The notes under the pieces: model-generated
The model's input: the letters and a program-made list of their open reading frames with translations, nothing else
The model's database searches: none
Told to the model about the DNA's origin: nothing
From: Pandoraea fibrosis
GTDB lineage: Bacteria > Pseudomonadota > Gammaproteobacteria > Burkholderiales > Burkholderiaceae
Assembly: GCF_000807775.2 (NCBI RefSeq)
Contig: NZ_CP047385.1
Coordinates: forward strand, 2,604,001-2,668,000
Direction: 5' to 3'
Length of the DNA stretch: 64,000 nt
Shown: positions 26,980 through 35,900 of the stretch, one piece after another
Numbering within the stretch: position 1 is the stretch's first letter
How the letters are laid out: each line of letters begins with the position of its first letter
Program-made: the position numbers and the translations under genes

Positions 26980-27684
26980 TTATGTCCGCTTGGCGGAGGT
27001 CGCTTTCGCGCTTGGCTTTCGGGGCGCACGTTCCGGTGCCTGAGCATGCGTTTTAATCAGCATCTCGACGTAGTCCTTGGCGGCGCGTCCCGCACCTTTC
27101 ACATCGCGTGAGCGAATGGCGTCGAGCAGCAAGCCGTCGCGATGGACTGAGATAGCCCGATTCCCTTCATCCTTGTAGTGTTCGTTGCGCACCAGCAGGA
27201 ACTGGTCCTCGAGCACGGCGCACACGCGCGTGAGCGCAGTGTTGTGGCTCATGTCGAGCAGCAGGGTGCGGAACTCGTGTGCGGCCGAGACAAACGCCGA
27301 ATACTTTGACGACGCTTCGGCCTTCTTCATCTTCTCGTAAGCACTCGCCAGTGCCTCGATCTGCTCGTCGGACCCATACTTCGCAGCATGTTCGGCGAGA
27401 GGCGGGTCGAGCAGGAGTCGGACCTCCATTCGCTGCAAGAAGTCCTTGGGCGTATCCGTCATGAGCGAATACCCGCGATCGGTCCGCACAACCAGGCCTT
27501 CCCGTGCCAGTTGGAACAGCGCTTCTCGCACGGGCGTGCGGGAAACACCGTATCGCTCGGCCAGGTCCAACTCAACGAGGCGCGATCCCGCAGGGATGGC
27601 GCCTCCGTGCAAATCTTCCCGGAGCAACTGATAAATCTGATCGCGCAGCCGATCGCTCTGTACGACTCTACGGGTAGCACTCAT
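26980..27684 (-). CDS. GntR family regulator (FCD-type), twin 2
   Basis: A 234-residue regulator with winged helix DRLRDQIYQLLREDLHGG, then DLAERYGVSRTPVREALFQLAREGLVVRTDRGYS, a helical ligand domain with AAHEFRTLLLDM, and a basic C-terminal tail (RAPRKPSAKATSAKRT). The start is uncertain: the frame is open to an ATG at 27798, with other ATGs at 27768 and 27738. 27684 is chosen because the DNA-binding domain begins 11 residues later. It is divergent from the Rieske operon, with two operator copies between. Confidence 0.82.
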   Translation of the reverse strand: MSATRRVVQSDRLRDQIYQLLREDLHGGAIPAGSRLVELDLAERYGVSRTPVREALFQLAREGLVVRTDRGYSLMTDTPKDFLQRMEVRLLLDPPLAEHAAKYGSDEQIEALASAYEKMKKAEASSKYSAFVSAAHEFRTLLLDMSHNTALTRVCAVLEDQFLLVRNEHYKDEGNRAISVHRDGLLLDAIRSRDVKGAGRAAKDYVEMLIKTHAQAPERAPRKPSAKATSAKRT

Positions 27685-27905
27685 GAGGTTGTGAAATTGG
27701 TGGGTTCGCAGCGATTCTACGACGAAATCAGCGCGCATATCGGGGTATGAGACGGGATTCCGTGTCATTCCCTCAACACATTCGCTGGGCTCATGCATAG
27801 GTGAAATTCAAATCGTTTGTTGAGCGCAGAACGTCGCACTAGGATGACAATCGCATTGAGTCGCAGTATTGACGTCGCCCGCACGCAACGACAAGTTTAA
27901 TTTTC

Positions 27906-27924
27906 ATTGCATACGGAATGCAAT
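27906..27924. promoter_or_regulatory. Aromatic-island operator, copy B (perfect 7-base arms)
   Basis: ATTGCAT-ACGGA-ATGCAAT, a perfect inverted repeat that contains the shared 17-base motif (TTGCATACGGAATGCAA at 27907-27923). It lies between the divergent GntR twin 2 and the Rieske operon. Confidence 0.7.
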
Positions 27925-28004
27925 AAGGCGATGAAACCGTCAAACGACCACCAGGCCTAGTCGCCATGCGGCAGAAGGTGGCAGCGGTGATTGACCATGA
28001 TTCA

Positions 28005-28021
28005 TTGCATACAGTACGCAA
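28005..28021. promoter_or_regulatory. Aromatic-island operator, copy C
   Basis: TTGCATACAGTACGCAA ends exactly 25 bases before the ATG of the Rieske oxygenase gene, the same spacing as copy D before the extradiol dioxygenase gene. Confidence 0.7.
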
Positions 28022-28046
28022 ACAACCTAGATTGGAGACGCCCACA

Positions 28047-29207
28047 ATGAGTGAGCAGGCACATTTTGTAGACGAAAGTCTGCTGAACAAGGTACCCCGC
28101 TGGCGCAACTATCTCGCCGCGAAGCTGGGTTTCCGGAACCATTGGTATCCGGTGAAACTCTCCAGCGATGTTCTTGAGGGGAAAGTGAGCCAGGCGACGG
28201 TGTGTGGCGAGGAGATACTTCTCAAGCGGGTTGACGGGGAAGTCAAAGCGATTCGTGACCGGTGCCTGCACCGTGGCGTGAAGTTCTCCGAGAAGATCGA
28301 GTGCTATACGCCGGACACCATCACCTGTTGGTACCACGGCTTCACCTACAAGTGGAACGACGGCAAGTTGTGCGACATCCTGGCGTCGCCCGACAGCAAG
28401 GCCATCGGCCGACGCAACGTAAGAAGCTACCCGGTCCAGGAGGCCAAGGGGTTGGTTTTTGTCTTCGTGGGCGATGAAGGGTTCGAGGCGCCGCCGCTCT
28501 CGGAGGACGTGCCCCCGACGTTCCTCGACGACGATTTGGAACTGCATTGCGCGATTTACGAGGTCGAGTCGAACTGGCGCGTAGGGTGCGAGAACGGCTT
28601 CGACGGCTTGCATGTGTACATTCACCGTGCCTCGGAGCTTGTCCCCGACACCCAACGATCGCTGCCGATCGGGCATCTCGCGAAGTCGGGCGATGTGGTG
28701 GTGCACGAGCAAGACGGTGCCCCGAAAGGCGTCTATGACGCGTTTGCCAACCATACGAGCATTTGGGAAGGGAAGGTCGATGGCCAGGTCGTCGTCACCG
28801 GCACGAAACGGGTGTCGGAAAAGCCGACCCGAACCACGGCGGCGTCGCTTTGGATGCCTTGTGGGCTACGCGTGGACGATTTTCCGGATCAGGACATCAC
28901 GCAATTCGAGTTCTACGTTCCGGTGACCGAGTCGCAGCATCTCTACGTCATGCTCGTCGGCAAGCGCGTCTCGACCGAAGATGAGCGAGCGCACTTCAAT
29001 CATGAGTTCTGGAATCGATGGAAGCCCATTGGTTTCGAGAACTTCAATGCTCAGGATATCCAGGCGCGACTGGCCCTGCAGACATTCTACAAACGCGATT
29101 CTGCCTGGCTCGACGAGATGCTGATCGAGGGCGATTCTCCGCTTATCAAGTGGCGCGAGCTTTGTCATCGCCACGCGCGAGGCATTCAGAAGCCGGAACA
29201 CATGTGA
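28047..29207 (+). CDS. Rieske oxygenase terminal subunit, carbazole 1,9a-dioxygenase (CarAa)-like
   Basis: Terminal oxygenase of a ring-hydroxylating system, 386 residues. The Rieske [2Fe-2S] ligands are C73-x-H75 (DRCLHRG) and C94-x2-H97 (CWYHG). The mononuclear iron site follows as NGFDGLHVYIH (D186, H189, H193). Segments KLGFRNHWYPV, CDIL, YPVQEAKG and FLDDD are shared with the homotrimeric CarAa family, which attacks angular ring carbons, and with 2-oxoquinoline 8-monooxygenase. GGAG precedes the ATG at 28047. It heads the operon with its reductase and Rieske ferredoxin. Substrate inferred only as an aromatic or N-heteroaromatic compound. Confidence 0.88.
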   Translation: MSEQAHFVDESLLNKVPRWRNYLAAKLGFRNHWYPVKLSSDVLEGKVSQATVCGEEILLKRVDGEVKAIRDRCLHRGVKFSEKIECYTPDTITCWYHGFTYKWNDGKLCDILASPDSKAIGRRNVRSYPVQEAKGLVFVFVGDEGFEAPPLSEDVPPTFLDDDLELHCAIYEVESNWRVGCENGFDGLHVYIHRASELVPDTQRSLPIGHLAKSGDVVVHEQDGAPKGVYDAFANHTSIWEGKVDGQVVVTGTKRVSEKPTRTTAASLWMPCGLRVDDFPDQDITQFEFYVPVTESQHLYVMLVGKRVSTEDERAHFNHEFWNRWKPIGFENFNAQDIQARLALQTFYKRDSAWLDEMLIEGDSPLIKWRELCHRHARGIQKPEHM

Positions 29208-29238
29208 GCGATCGAGACTCCATGGCGCGAGGTAAGCA

Positions 29239-30492
29239 ATGACAAATACACATGAGAACGAGCCGATTGTGATCATCGGCGCGGGAATCGCCGCTGTCTA
29301 CGCCGCCGAAAGCGCGCGAAAGGCAGGCTTCGACGGCCGAATCATCCTCTGCGGAGATGAGGGGGAGGCGCCTTACGATCGTCCCCCGCTTTCCAAAAAG
29401 GTGTTGCAGGAGACGGGGGAGGCAGATCGCATTTCGTTGCGCGACAGCGCCTTCTACGATGCCCATGACATCGATCTCCGCCTGGGCAATGCAGCTCAAC
29501 GTATTGACCGGGAGGCGCGTCAGGTCACGTTCTCGGACGGCACGTCGCTGGGATACGGCACGCTTGTCCTGGCGACGGGATCGTCGCTGCGCACACTTGC
29601 ACAACTTCCTCCGGAGATGCCGCGCGTGTTTTATCTGCGCCGGATTTCCGATGCTGTCGCATTGCGAGACGCGCTGCCGAACCTGCGCAAACTGGTAGTG
29701 GTTGGCGCGGGGGTCATCGGCCTTGAAGTGGCGGCTGTGGCCAACGGTATGGGGATTGAGGTGACCGTACTTGAAGCGGGTCCGCGGCCGATGGCGCGAG
29801 CGACCTGCGCCGAGGTTTGTGAGTTCGTGGTGAAACAGCACGAACAGCGAGGGGTGCGCATTCGCACCGGGATCTCGATCATGGAGGTCACCGAACTGCC
29901 CTCGGGCTATCGCCTTGGCTTGTCCGGTGGCGAATCCATCGATGCCGATGCGGTCATCGTCGGCATCGGCGTCGTCCCCAATGTTTCGCTCGCCAGTTCT
30001 GCGGGGCTTGAGACCTGCGCGTCCGGGATCTGCGTCGACGGGCAGGGGCGAACATCCGATGAGCACATCTATGCCGCGGGCGAAGTGGCTTTTCACTTCA
30101 ACGCCCGTATGGGTCGGGCGGAGCGGCAAGAGAACTGGCATCACGCGGTGGCGCATGGCGAGCATGTAGGGCGGTCCATCGTGTGCGGAGGCCCCGATTA
30201 CGAGGAAATCAGCGGCTATTGGTCCGATCAGTACGACTTCAGCCTCCAGTCGTTTGGCGTCTCGATCGGCGAGCGGAATATCGTTCGCGGTGATCCGACG
30301 GCCGGGCGATTCATCGTTTTTCATATGGAAGGCGACGTGGTGGCCGGCGTCAGCTCGGTGGGCGCACCTCGCGAAATGCGGGTAGGCAAAGCACTCGTGA
30401 GATCGGCGGCCAGCGTTCCTGTCGCTGTGCTTCAGGATTCAAGCATCGACTTGGCCAAGTGGCAGTCAGCCGTTGAGCACAGTGCGCCTTAG
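29239..30492 (+). CDS. NAD(P)H-dependent ferredoxin reductase (FAD)
   Basis: A 417-residue FAD/NAD oxidoreductase of the oxygenase-coupled glutathione-reductase-like group (as in toluene or biphenyl dioxygenase reductases). VIIGAGIAAVYAAESARKAGF binds FAD near residue 10, YDRPPLSKKVL is typical of the group, LVVVGAGVIGLEVAAVANGMG binds NAD(P)H near 150, and IYAAGEVA is the second FAD motif. It delivers electrons to the Rieske ferredoxin at 31947. It follows the oxygenase gene after 31 bases. Confidence 0.9.
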   Translation: MTNTHENEPIVIIGAGIAAVYAAESARKAGFDGRIILCGDEGEAPYDRPPLSKKVLQETGEADRISLRDSAFYDAHDIDLRLGNAAQRIDREARQVTFSDGTSLGYGTLVLATGSSLRTLAQLPPEMPRVFYLRRISDAVALRDALPNLRKLVVVGAGVIGLEVAAVANGMGIEVTVLEAGPRPMARATCAEVCEFVVKQHEQRGVRIRTGISIMEVTELPSGYRLGLSGGESIDADAVIVGIGVVPNVSLASSAGLETCASGICVDGQGRTSDEHIYAAGEVAFHFNARMGRAERQENWHHAVAHGEHVGRSIVCGGPDYEEISGYWSDQYDFSLQSFGVSIGERNIVRGDPTAGRFIVFHMEGDVVAGVSSVGAPREMRVGKALVRSAASVPVAVLQDSSIDLAKWQSAVEHSAP

Positions 30493-30555
30493 TTCGCGCG
30501 CGACGACGGTTCGATATTTCTCACAGCCGACCTGTAGATCATTTGGAGAACACAG

Positions 30556-30978
30556 ATGCAGTCTGAATTGAGGCCTTTCCACCTTGCGTTTCCCGTCGAC
30601 GATCTTCAAAAAGCCCGCGAATTTTATGCGGGCGTGATGGGGTGCCCGGAAGGGCGGAGTTCCGATCACTGGATCGACTTCGATTTGTTTGGGCACCAGA
30701 TCGTCACTCACCTCACCCCGAAGCATGAGCCTGCCGCTTGCAACGAGGTGGATGGAACCGCCGTTCCCATTCCCCATTTCGGGGTGGTGCTTTGCATGAG
30801 CGAATGGACCGAACTGGCCGAACGTCTGCGCGATAGCGGGGTGGAGTTCATTGTCGAGCCTCAGATCCGCTTTCAGGGACAGGTGGGCGAACAGGCCACG
30901 ATGTTCTTCCTTGATCCGTCCCGAAACGCGCTGGAGTTCAAGGCGCTCGCGGACTTGGGCCAACTCTTCGCAAAGTAG
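30556..30978 (+). CDS. VOC (glyoxalase/bleomycin resistance/dioxygenase) superfamily protein
   Basis: A 140-residue single-domain VOC protein: [22 protein letters not shown] (first metal-binding His), then PHFGVVL and [14 protein letters not shown] with the late Glu. Members act as small extradiol dioxygenases, isomerases or lyases on a bound metal. GGAG precedes the ATG. It lies in the Rieske operon between the reductase and the hydroxyacid dehydrogenase genes, so it probably acts on a ring-cleavage product or a side product. The exact reaction is unassigned. Confidence 0.82.
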   Translation: MQSELRPFHLAFPVDDLQKAREFYAGVMGCPEGRSSDHWIDFDLFGHQIVTHLTPKHEPAACNEVDGTAVPIPHFGVVLCMSEWTELAERLRDSGVEFIVEPQIRFQGQVGEQATMFFLDPSRNALEFKALADLGQLFAK

Positions 30979-30986
30979 GGGGCGCA

Positions 30987-31928
30987 ATGCGAATTCTGTT
31001 CGGGATGACCGGCAAGGAGACCGGCCCCTGGCTCGACGCGTTGCGAAACGCGTTGCCGGATGCCGACGTGCGGGAGTGGCGCGTCGGGGATGGGGGGCCG
31101 GCCGACTATGCGTTGGTCTGGAAGTCGGCCCCGGATGTCCTGCGTCATCGGCCCGGTCTGAAGGCCATCTTCAACGTCGGAGCGGGGGTCGACTGGATTC
31201 TCGCCGCCGTGGCGAGCGATCGGCATCTGGTGGACAGCGACACGCCCGTTTACCGAATCGAGGACGCGGGAATGGCGTCGCAGATGGTTGAGTACGCCAC
31301 CTATGCGACGTTGCGGCACTTTCGGCGTTTCGACGAGTACGAGCGACAACAGCGCGAGGGCGCTTGGAAGCCGTTGGCCGTTCACGCGCCCGGCGACTTC
31401 ATTGTCGGGGTTCTGGGTCTCGGTAGTCTGGGCGCGGCCGTCGCGGGGCGACTGGCGTCGTTTGGATTTCGTGTGCGTGGCTACAGCCGGTCGCCGAAAT
31501 CGCTGGACGGGGTGCAATGCTTCAGCGGCCAAGGCGACTGGGAGCGGTTCGTAGATGGCGCGCATGTGATCGTCAATCTCCTCCCGAATACGCCGCAGAC
31601 CCGCGGGGTACTGAACGCCCAGACATTCGCACGACTAGCGAAGGGCGCGCACGTCGTGAATCTGGCTCGGGGGGAGCATCTGGTCGAGAGGGATCTTCTC
31701 GCGGCGATCGAGCAAGGACAACTCTCAGGGGCGACCCTCGATGTGTTCATGCAAGAACCCCTTCCCAGTGACCATCCCTTCTGGAAGGAGCCACGTATCT
31801 CCATAACGCCGCATATCTCGGCACAGACGCGGATGGTGGAGAGCGTTGAGCAGATGGTGCGGAAAATCGGTGAGATCGAACTCGGCGCCACGCCTACGGG
31901 GCGAGTGGATCTGCTTCGCGGATATTGA
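30987..31928 (+). CDS. D-2-hydroxyacid dehydrogenase, GhrA-like
   Basis: A 313-residue NAD(P)-dependent 2-hydroxyacid dehydrogenase. FNVGAGVDWIL, then GVLGLGSLGAAVAGRLASFGFRVRGYSR (dinucleotide binding), NLLPNTPQTRGVLN, VNLARGEHLVERDLLAAI with the catalytic Arg, and ITPHISAQT with the His. Closest in type to glyoxylate/hydroxypyruvate reductase A. In this operon it could reduce a 2-oxo acid from ring cleavage or recycle glyoxylate. It starts 9 bases after the VOC gene. Confidence 0.87.
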   Translation: MRILFGMTGKETGPWLDALRNALPDADVREWRVGDGGPADYALVWKSAPDVLRHRPGLKAIFNVGAGVDWILAAVASDRHLVDSDTPVYRIEDAGMASQMVEYATYATLRHFRRFDEYERQQREGAWKPLAVHAPGDFIVGVLGLGSLGAAVAGRLASFGFRVRGYSRSPKSLDGVQCFSGQGDWERFVDGAHVIVNLLPNTPQTRGVLNAQTFARLAKGAHVVNLARGEHLVERDLLAAIEQGQLSGATLDVFMQEPLPSDHPFWKEPRISITPHISAQTRMVESVEQMVRKIGEIELGATPTGRVDLLRGY

Positions 31929-31946
31929 ACGGAATAGGTCAGTCTT

Positions 31947-32264
31947 ATGGAAAAGAAGATTTTTTTGTGTCGCAAGGCCGATGTGCCGAGCGAGAGTGTG
32001 ATCCAGGTCTGTCCGAAAGAGGTCGACGATGGGCTCGCGGTCTATCACGTCGACGGAAAATTCTACGCGACGGAGGATCTCTGCACGCATGGGATGGTCG
32101 CCTTGTCGGGGGGCGATCTGCAAGGCACCACCATTTTTTGCCCGCTCCATGGCGGGGCATTCGACATCTGTTCAGGGAACGCGGTTGAAAAGCCGTGCAC
32201 GGTGCCGCTCAAAACCTACCGCGTCATCGAGGAAGGCGAGGCGCTATTCGGTCTTATTGAATGA
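31947..32264 (+). CDS. Rieske-type [2Fe-2S] ferredoxin
   Basis: A 105-residue electron carrier of the BphA3/NdoA-like type. The cluster ligands are in CTHGMVALSGGDL (C-x-H) and CPLHGGAFD (C-x2-H). Together with the reductase at 29239 and the CarAa-like oxygenase at 28047 it completes a three-component oxygenase. It could also serve the phthalate-type oxygenase that follows 60 bases later, which has no dedicated partner of its own here. Confidence 0.92.
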   Translation: MEKKIFLCRKADVPSESVIQVCPKEVDDGLAVYHVDGKFYATEDLCTHGMVALSGGDLQGTTIFCPLHGGAFDICSGNAVEKPCTVPLKTYRVIEEGEALFGLIE

Positions 32265-32324
32265 CATATGGCCTTTGGCGAACGCCAGGCAGGAAGCATC
32301 GGTTCAATTTCTGAGGGGAAACGT

Positions 32325-33602
32325 ATGTTCAGTAAGGAAGACAACGAGCGGTTGTGTCGAGTGGGCGCGGACACGCCGATGGGCAAGACATTCCGAAGCA
32401 TGTGGATGCCGTTCCTGATGCCGGAGGAGTTGCCCGGGCCGGACTGCCCGCCAATTCGCGTTCGTTTGCTCGGGGAAGATCTGGTGGCGTTTCGCGATAC
32501 CCAGGGCAAGATCGGCTTGCTGGATCGCTATTGCCCTCATCGTCGAGTCGATCTCTTTTTCGGACGTAACGAGGAGTGCGGACTTCGCTGCGTGTACCAC
32601 GGTTGGAAATTCGACGTCTCCGGTGCGATCGTCGACATGCCGGCGGAGCCGGAAAATACGCGGATGAAGGCCGATACGCGGATCAAGAGCTATCCGGTCA
32701 TCGAGTGGGGCGGCGTCATCTGGGCATATATGGGGGACCCCGAACATATGCCGGCGCGGCCGCCCGAACTTGAGTGGGGATTGGTGCCCCCCGATTTCCG
32801 CTTCATCACGAAGCGCTTGCAACGCACCAATTACGCTCAGGGCGTGGAAGGGGGGATCGATTCCAGCCACGTCGGCATTCTCCACAGCCACCTCGACGCG
32901 GCGCACCCCGAATTGCCGTTTCGTCAGCGGCAGGTTTCCCCGAACCTCGCCATTCCGTATCTGGCATCGGACACGGCGCCGAAATTCTTCGTTCGCCCGA
33001 CGGACTATGGCATGGCCATCGGCGCGCGGCGCAATGCGGGCGATACCTCGTACTACTGGCGCGTGACGCAGTTTCTGGCACCGTTCTATACGATGATTGC
33101 GCCGATTAAAGAGGGACGCGCCTATATGGGGCACGCGTGGACGCCAATTGACGACGACAATTGTTGGGTGTTCACCATGACATGGAACAGCGACCGCCCG
33201 TTGAGTCAGGAGGAGCTGGACCACGGGGCCGTCCATTCCGATGTGATGAACGACGGGTCATATCGTCCCCTGGTATCCGCGGATACGGACTACGGCATTG
33301 ACCGCCTGCGCCAACGCCTTCATAGCTCCACGGGCATCGAGGGGATCGGCATGCAAGACACGGCGGTTCAGGAAAGCATGGGGCCTATCGTGGATCGCTC
33401 GCGCGAGAACCTGGGTTCAGGCGATGCCGCCATCGTCGGGTTCCGTAAGGCACTGCTCAAGTTGGCGACGCAGTTGGAAACGGCAGGCGTGCTCGATGTC
33501 GCGCATCACCCCGAGTGGTATCGGGTTCGTTCGACTGCCGCAATTCTTGAACATGGCGTCGACTTTCAGGCCGGCACCGCCGCCGCCACGACGGTTGCCT
33601 GA
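32325..33602 (+). CDS. Rieske oxygenase, phthalate 4,5-dioxygenase family
   Basis: A 425-residue terminal oxygenase of the phthalate-dioxygenase/aryl-ether demethylase type. The Rieske ligands are C70-x-H72 (YCPHRR) and C89-x2-H92 (CVYHGW), and the mononuclear iron motif is EGGIDSSHVGILHSHLD. LPGPDCPPIRVRLLGEDLVAFRD near the N-terminus is typical. GAGGGG precedes the ATG at 32325, preferred over 32268. Its last 37 bases overlap the end of the convergent LysR gene. A second hydroxylation or demethylation step of the island is inferred. Confidence 0.9.
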   Translation: MFSKEDNERLCRVGADTPMGKTFRSMWMPFLMPEELPGPDCPPIRVRLLGEDLVAFRDTQGKIGLLDRYCPHRRVDLFFGRNEECGLRCVYHGWKFDVSGAIVDMPAEPENTRMKADTRIKSYPVIEWGGVIWAYMGDPEHMPARPPELEWGLVPPDFRFITKRLQRTNYAQGVEGGIDSSHVGILHSHLDAAHPELPFRQRQVSPNLAIPYLASDTAPKFFVRPTDYGMAIGARRNAGDTSYYWRVTQFLAPFYTMIAPIKEGRAYMGHAWTPIDDDNCWVFTMTWNSDRPLSQEELDHGAVHSDVMNDGSYRPLVSADTDYGIDRLRQRLHSSTGIEGIGMQDTAVQESMGPIVDRSRENLGSGDAAIVGFRKALLKLATQLETAGVLDVAHHPEWYRVRSTAAILEHGVDFQAGTAAATTVA

Positions 33603-34555
33603 TCGATTTCGTTGCGCAAGCGACTGGCTTCGCGTACAAGCCAGTCGCACAGCAAGCGAACCGCCTCATCTTCCTGCGCCCCTTCGCGCATCAGCAAGTG
33701 ATAGGCCCCCGCGCTAGGCACCTCGCCAAGCGCAGGGACCACCAGTTCATCACGTCCCTCGAAGTTCTCAAGGAGGGCCCTGGGTACCAGGGCCACGCCC
33801 TTTGCATCCTTCACGGCCTGAAGGGTGATGAAGAAGTGCCCAAAATCAAGCGGGTTTGCGTCGTCCGGGACCCGCAGTCCATGGGCCGCTAACCAGTCCG
33901 GCCACGCGTGCCTGCGGCTCGCCGTATTGATCAGACGGTATTGAAGCAGGTCGGCAGGCGCGTTGATCGGGCCCACGGCGTCTATGAGGCGAGGTGACAC
34001 GACGGGTACGAGAATATCCGGGAACAGGGGTTCGACATAAATGTTCTTCCAGTTCTCGGTCATGTCGAGATCGATGCGCGGCGCGTGCCGCTCGTATCGT
34101 TGTCCGGGAAGTTTTCCGACGCGGATGGCAACGTCCACCTTCTCGCTATGGAGATTCACGGGTTCGATCGACGAAATCAGCCGGACTTCGATATCGCGAT
34201 GCGCTTCGGTGAATTGCGCGAGTCTGGGCATGAGCCAGCAGGTAGCGAGGGTTGGCAGGACATCGAGCGTGACGACGCGGTGCGTGTCCCGCACCGCCCG
34301 ACGCGTCGCCATCGAGATGATGTCGAGCGCCTGTTGAACGGATCGAAAGTACTCCAGTCCAGCCGGTGTCATCTCGATTTTTCGCGTCAGTCTGACAAAC
34401 AGCTTCTGTCCGAGAAAACTCTCGAGCAGCCGAATCTGCCGGGAGATTGCCCCCTGGGTCAGATGCAGCTCTTCTCCGGCTTTGGTAAAGGACAGATGCC
34501 GCGTGGAAGCTTCAAACGCGCGCAGGGCTAGCAAGGGGGGGAGACGATAGCTCAT
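33566..34555 (-). CDS. LysR family regulator, GcvA-like
   Basis: A 329-residue regulator. LPPLLALRAFEASTRHLSFTKAGEELHLTQGAISRQIRLLESFLG is the N-terminal winged helix; the effector domain includes VTLDVLPTLATCWLMPRLAQF. This opening is that of the GcvA/AmpR-like branch. The start at 34555 is chosen because the domain begins there; the frame is open upstream. It is divergent from the extradiol dioxygenase operon and overlaps the end of the phthalate-type oxygenase gene. It probably activates one or both neighbouring operons. Confidence 0.88.
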   Translation of the reverse strand: MSYRLPPLLALRAFEASTRHLSFTKAGEELHLTQGAISRQIRLLESFLGQKLFVRLTRKIEMTPAGLEYFRSVQQALDIISMATRRAVRDTHRVVTLDVLPTLATCWLMPRLAQFTEAHRDIEVRLISSIEPVNLHSEKVDVAIRVGKLPGQRYERHAPRIDLDMTENWKNIYVEPLFPDILVPVVSPRLIDAVGPINAPADLLQYRLINTASRRHAWPDWLAAHGLRVPDDANPLDFGHFFITLQAVKDAKGVALVPRALLENFEGRDELVVPALGEVPSAGAYHLLMREGAQEDEAVRLLCDWLVREASRLRNEIDQATVVAAAVPA

Positions 34556-34782
34556 ATGACGTACCAGGTTCGATGTGCTTGAAGTGGGGCTCCGAGGCAG
34601 CTTCTTTTCACATGACGCATTACCAAATGCACGCCCCCGACGCAGAAAAAATCGTTTGTTGAGGGGACGGCGTGCTCCTACCATCGAGACTCGTATTCGA
34701 CAGGCCTCGCGGGTTCGAAATACCAAAAACGAGCATCGGCGATGGTCTTGGGCCTTGATTTACCGGCCACTTACGGATCCCA

Positions 34783-34799
34783 CTGTATACAGTACTCAA
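34783..34799. promoter_or_regulatory. Aromatic-island operator, copy D
   Basis: CTGTATACAGTACTCAA. It matches copy C at 13 of 17 bases and, like it, ends 25 bases before a start codon, here the LigB-type dioxygenase gene at 34825. Confidence 0.65.
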
Positions 34800-34824
34800 T
34801 GGTCTTGATACTAGAGAAAACGCT

Positions 34825-35811
34825 ATGGCAAAAATTGTGATGGGCATTGGTTCCTCCCATAGTCCGACCCTGCTGATGAAGCCTTCCGCATGGCTGGCGC
34901 GTGCGGCGACCGACGATCAGAACTTCTTCGTGCTTCACGATCATTCCGGCGCCCGGGTGAGCTATGGCGAGCTGCTTGAAAAGGCCGACCCGGCGATCCT
35001 GGACGAGATCACGCCTGCCAAGCTCGAACAGCGGCACCAGCAGAATCAAGCGGCGGTGGCGCGTCTCGCCGAGGTGCTTAACCAGGTGAACCCTGACATG
35101 GTTGTCATCATCGGCGACGACCACAAGGAAGTGTTCCACGATGACAACATGCCGGCACTTTCCGTGTATTGGGGCGAGACCATTCCCTATCGCCCGACGG
35201 GGATCATGAAGTGGAAATACGACCCCGATCTCGACCAGGCGCTTTGGTATCCGCAGGATCACAGGGACTATCCCGTGGCGTCTCAATACGCCGAGCGTTT
35301 GATCCGCGGCATGATGGATGACGGGTTCGATGTCGCGCAGTCAAAGTACTTCAAAGATCAGCAGGCAATGAGCCATTCGTTCGGCTACGTCTATTACAAG
35401 CTGATGACCGAGAAGATCTACCCATCGATTCCGGTCAGCATCAATACCTATTACCCGCCAAACAACGTGTCGCCGTTGCGCGCCTATCGGATCGGACAGT
35501 CGATCCGCCGCGAAATCGAATCATGGAGCGAAGACCTTCGGGTCGTTGTCATGTCGACGGGCGGGCTCAGTCACTTCGTTGTCGACGAAGCGTTCGATCG
35601 ACATTTTCTGGAACGGCTCGCCGCCGGCGGTCCCGAGATTCACGCGGAACTGCCGTTGCAAAAGCTGCAATCGGGGAATTCCGAGTTCCGTTGCTGGTCG
35701 GCGCTGGCCGGTGCCGTCGACGGCATGACAATGGATTTGATTGATTACATCCCGTGCTATCGGAGTCCTGCGGGAACCGGTTGCGCGATGGCCTTTGCGA
35801 CCTGGTCGTAA
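34825..35811 (+). CDS. Class III extradiol dioxygenase, LigB-type (first)
   Basis: A 328-residue ring-cleavage dioxygenase. MGIGSSHSPTLLMKP holds the first iron His, VVIIGDDHKEVFHDD the second region, and VVVMSTGGLSHFVVDEAFD the conserved GGLSH segment with the acid/base His. No separate LigA-type small-subunit gene precedes it, unlike the second copy, so it may be a one-component enzyme of the gallate or homoprotocatechuate type. It is first in the second operon, directly behind operator copy D. Substrate unknown. Confidence 0.87.
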   Translation: MAKIVMGIGSSHSPTLLMKPSAWLARAATDDQNFFVLHDHSGARVSYGELLEKADPAILDEITPAKLEQRHQQNQAAVARLAEVLNQVNPDMVVIIGDDHKEVFHDDNMPALSVYWGETIPYRPTGIMKWKYDPDLDQALWYPQDHRDYPVASQYAERLIRGMMDDGFDVAQSKYFKDQQAMSHSFGYVYYKLMTEKIYPSIPVSINTYYPPNNVSPLRAYRIGQSIRREIESWSEDLRVVVMSTGGLSHFVVDEAFDRHFLERLAAGGPEIHAELPLQKLQSGNSEFRCWSALAGAVDGMTMDLIDYIPCYRSPAGTGCAMAFATWS

Positions 35812-35900
35812 AGCGACGTGCTCAGGTCGGGTCGCGCAAGACATGCCATCGGCACGACCCGTCGTATCTCCCTTGAATAAGAAGATTTGGACAAATAGCG

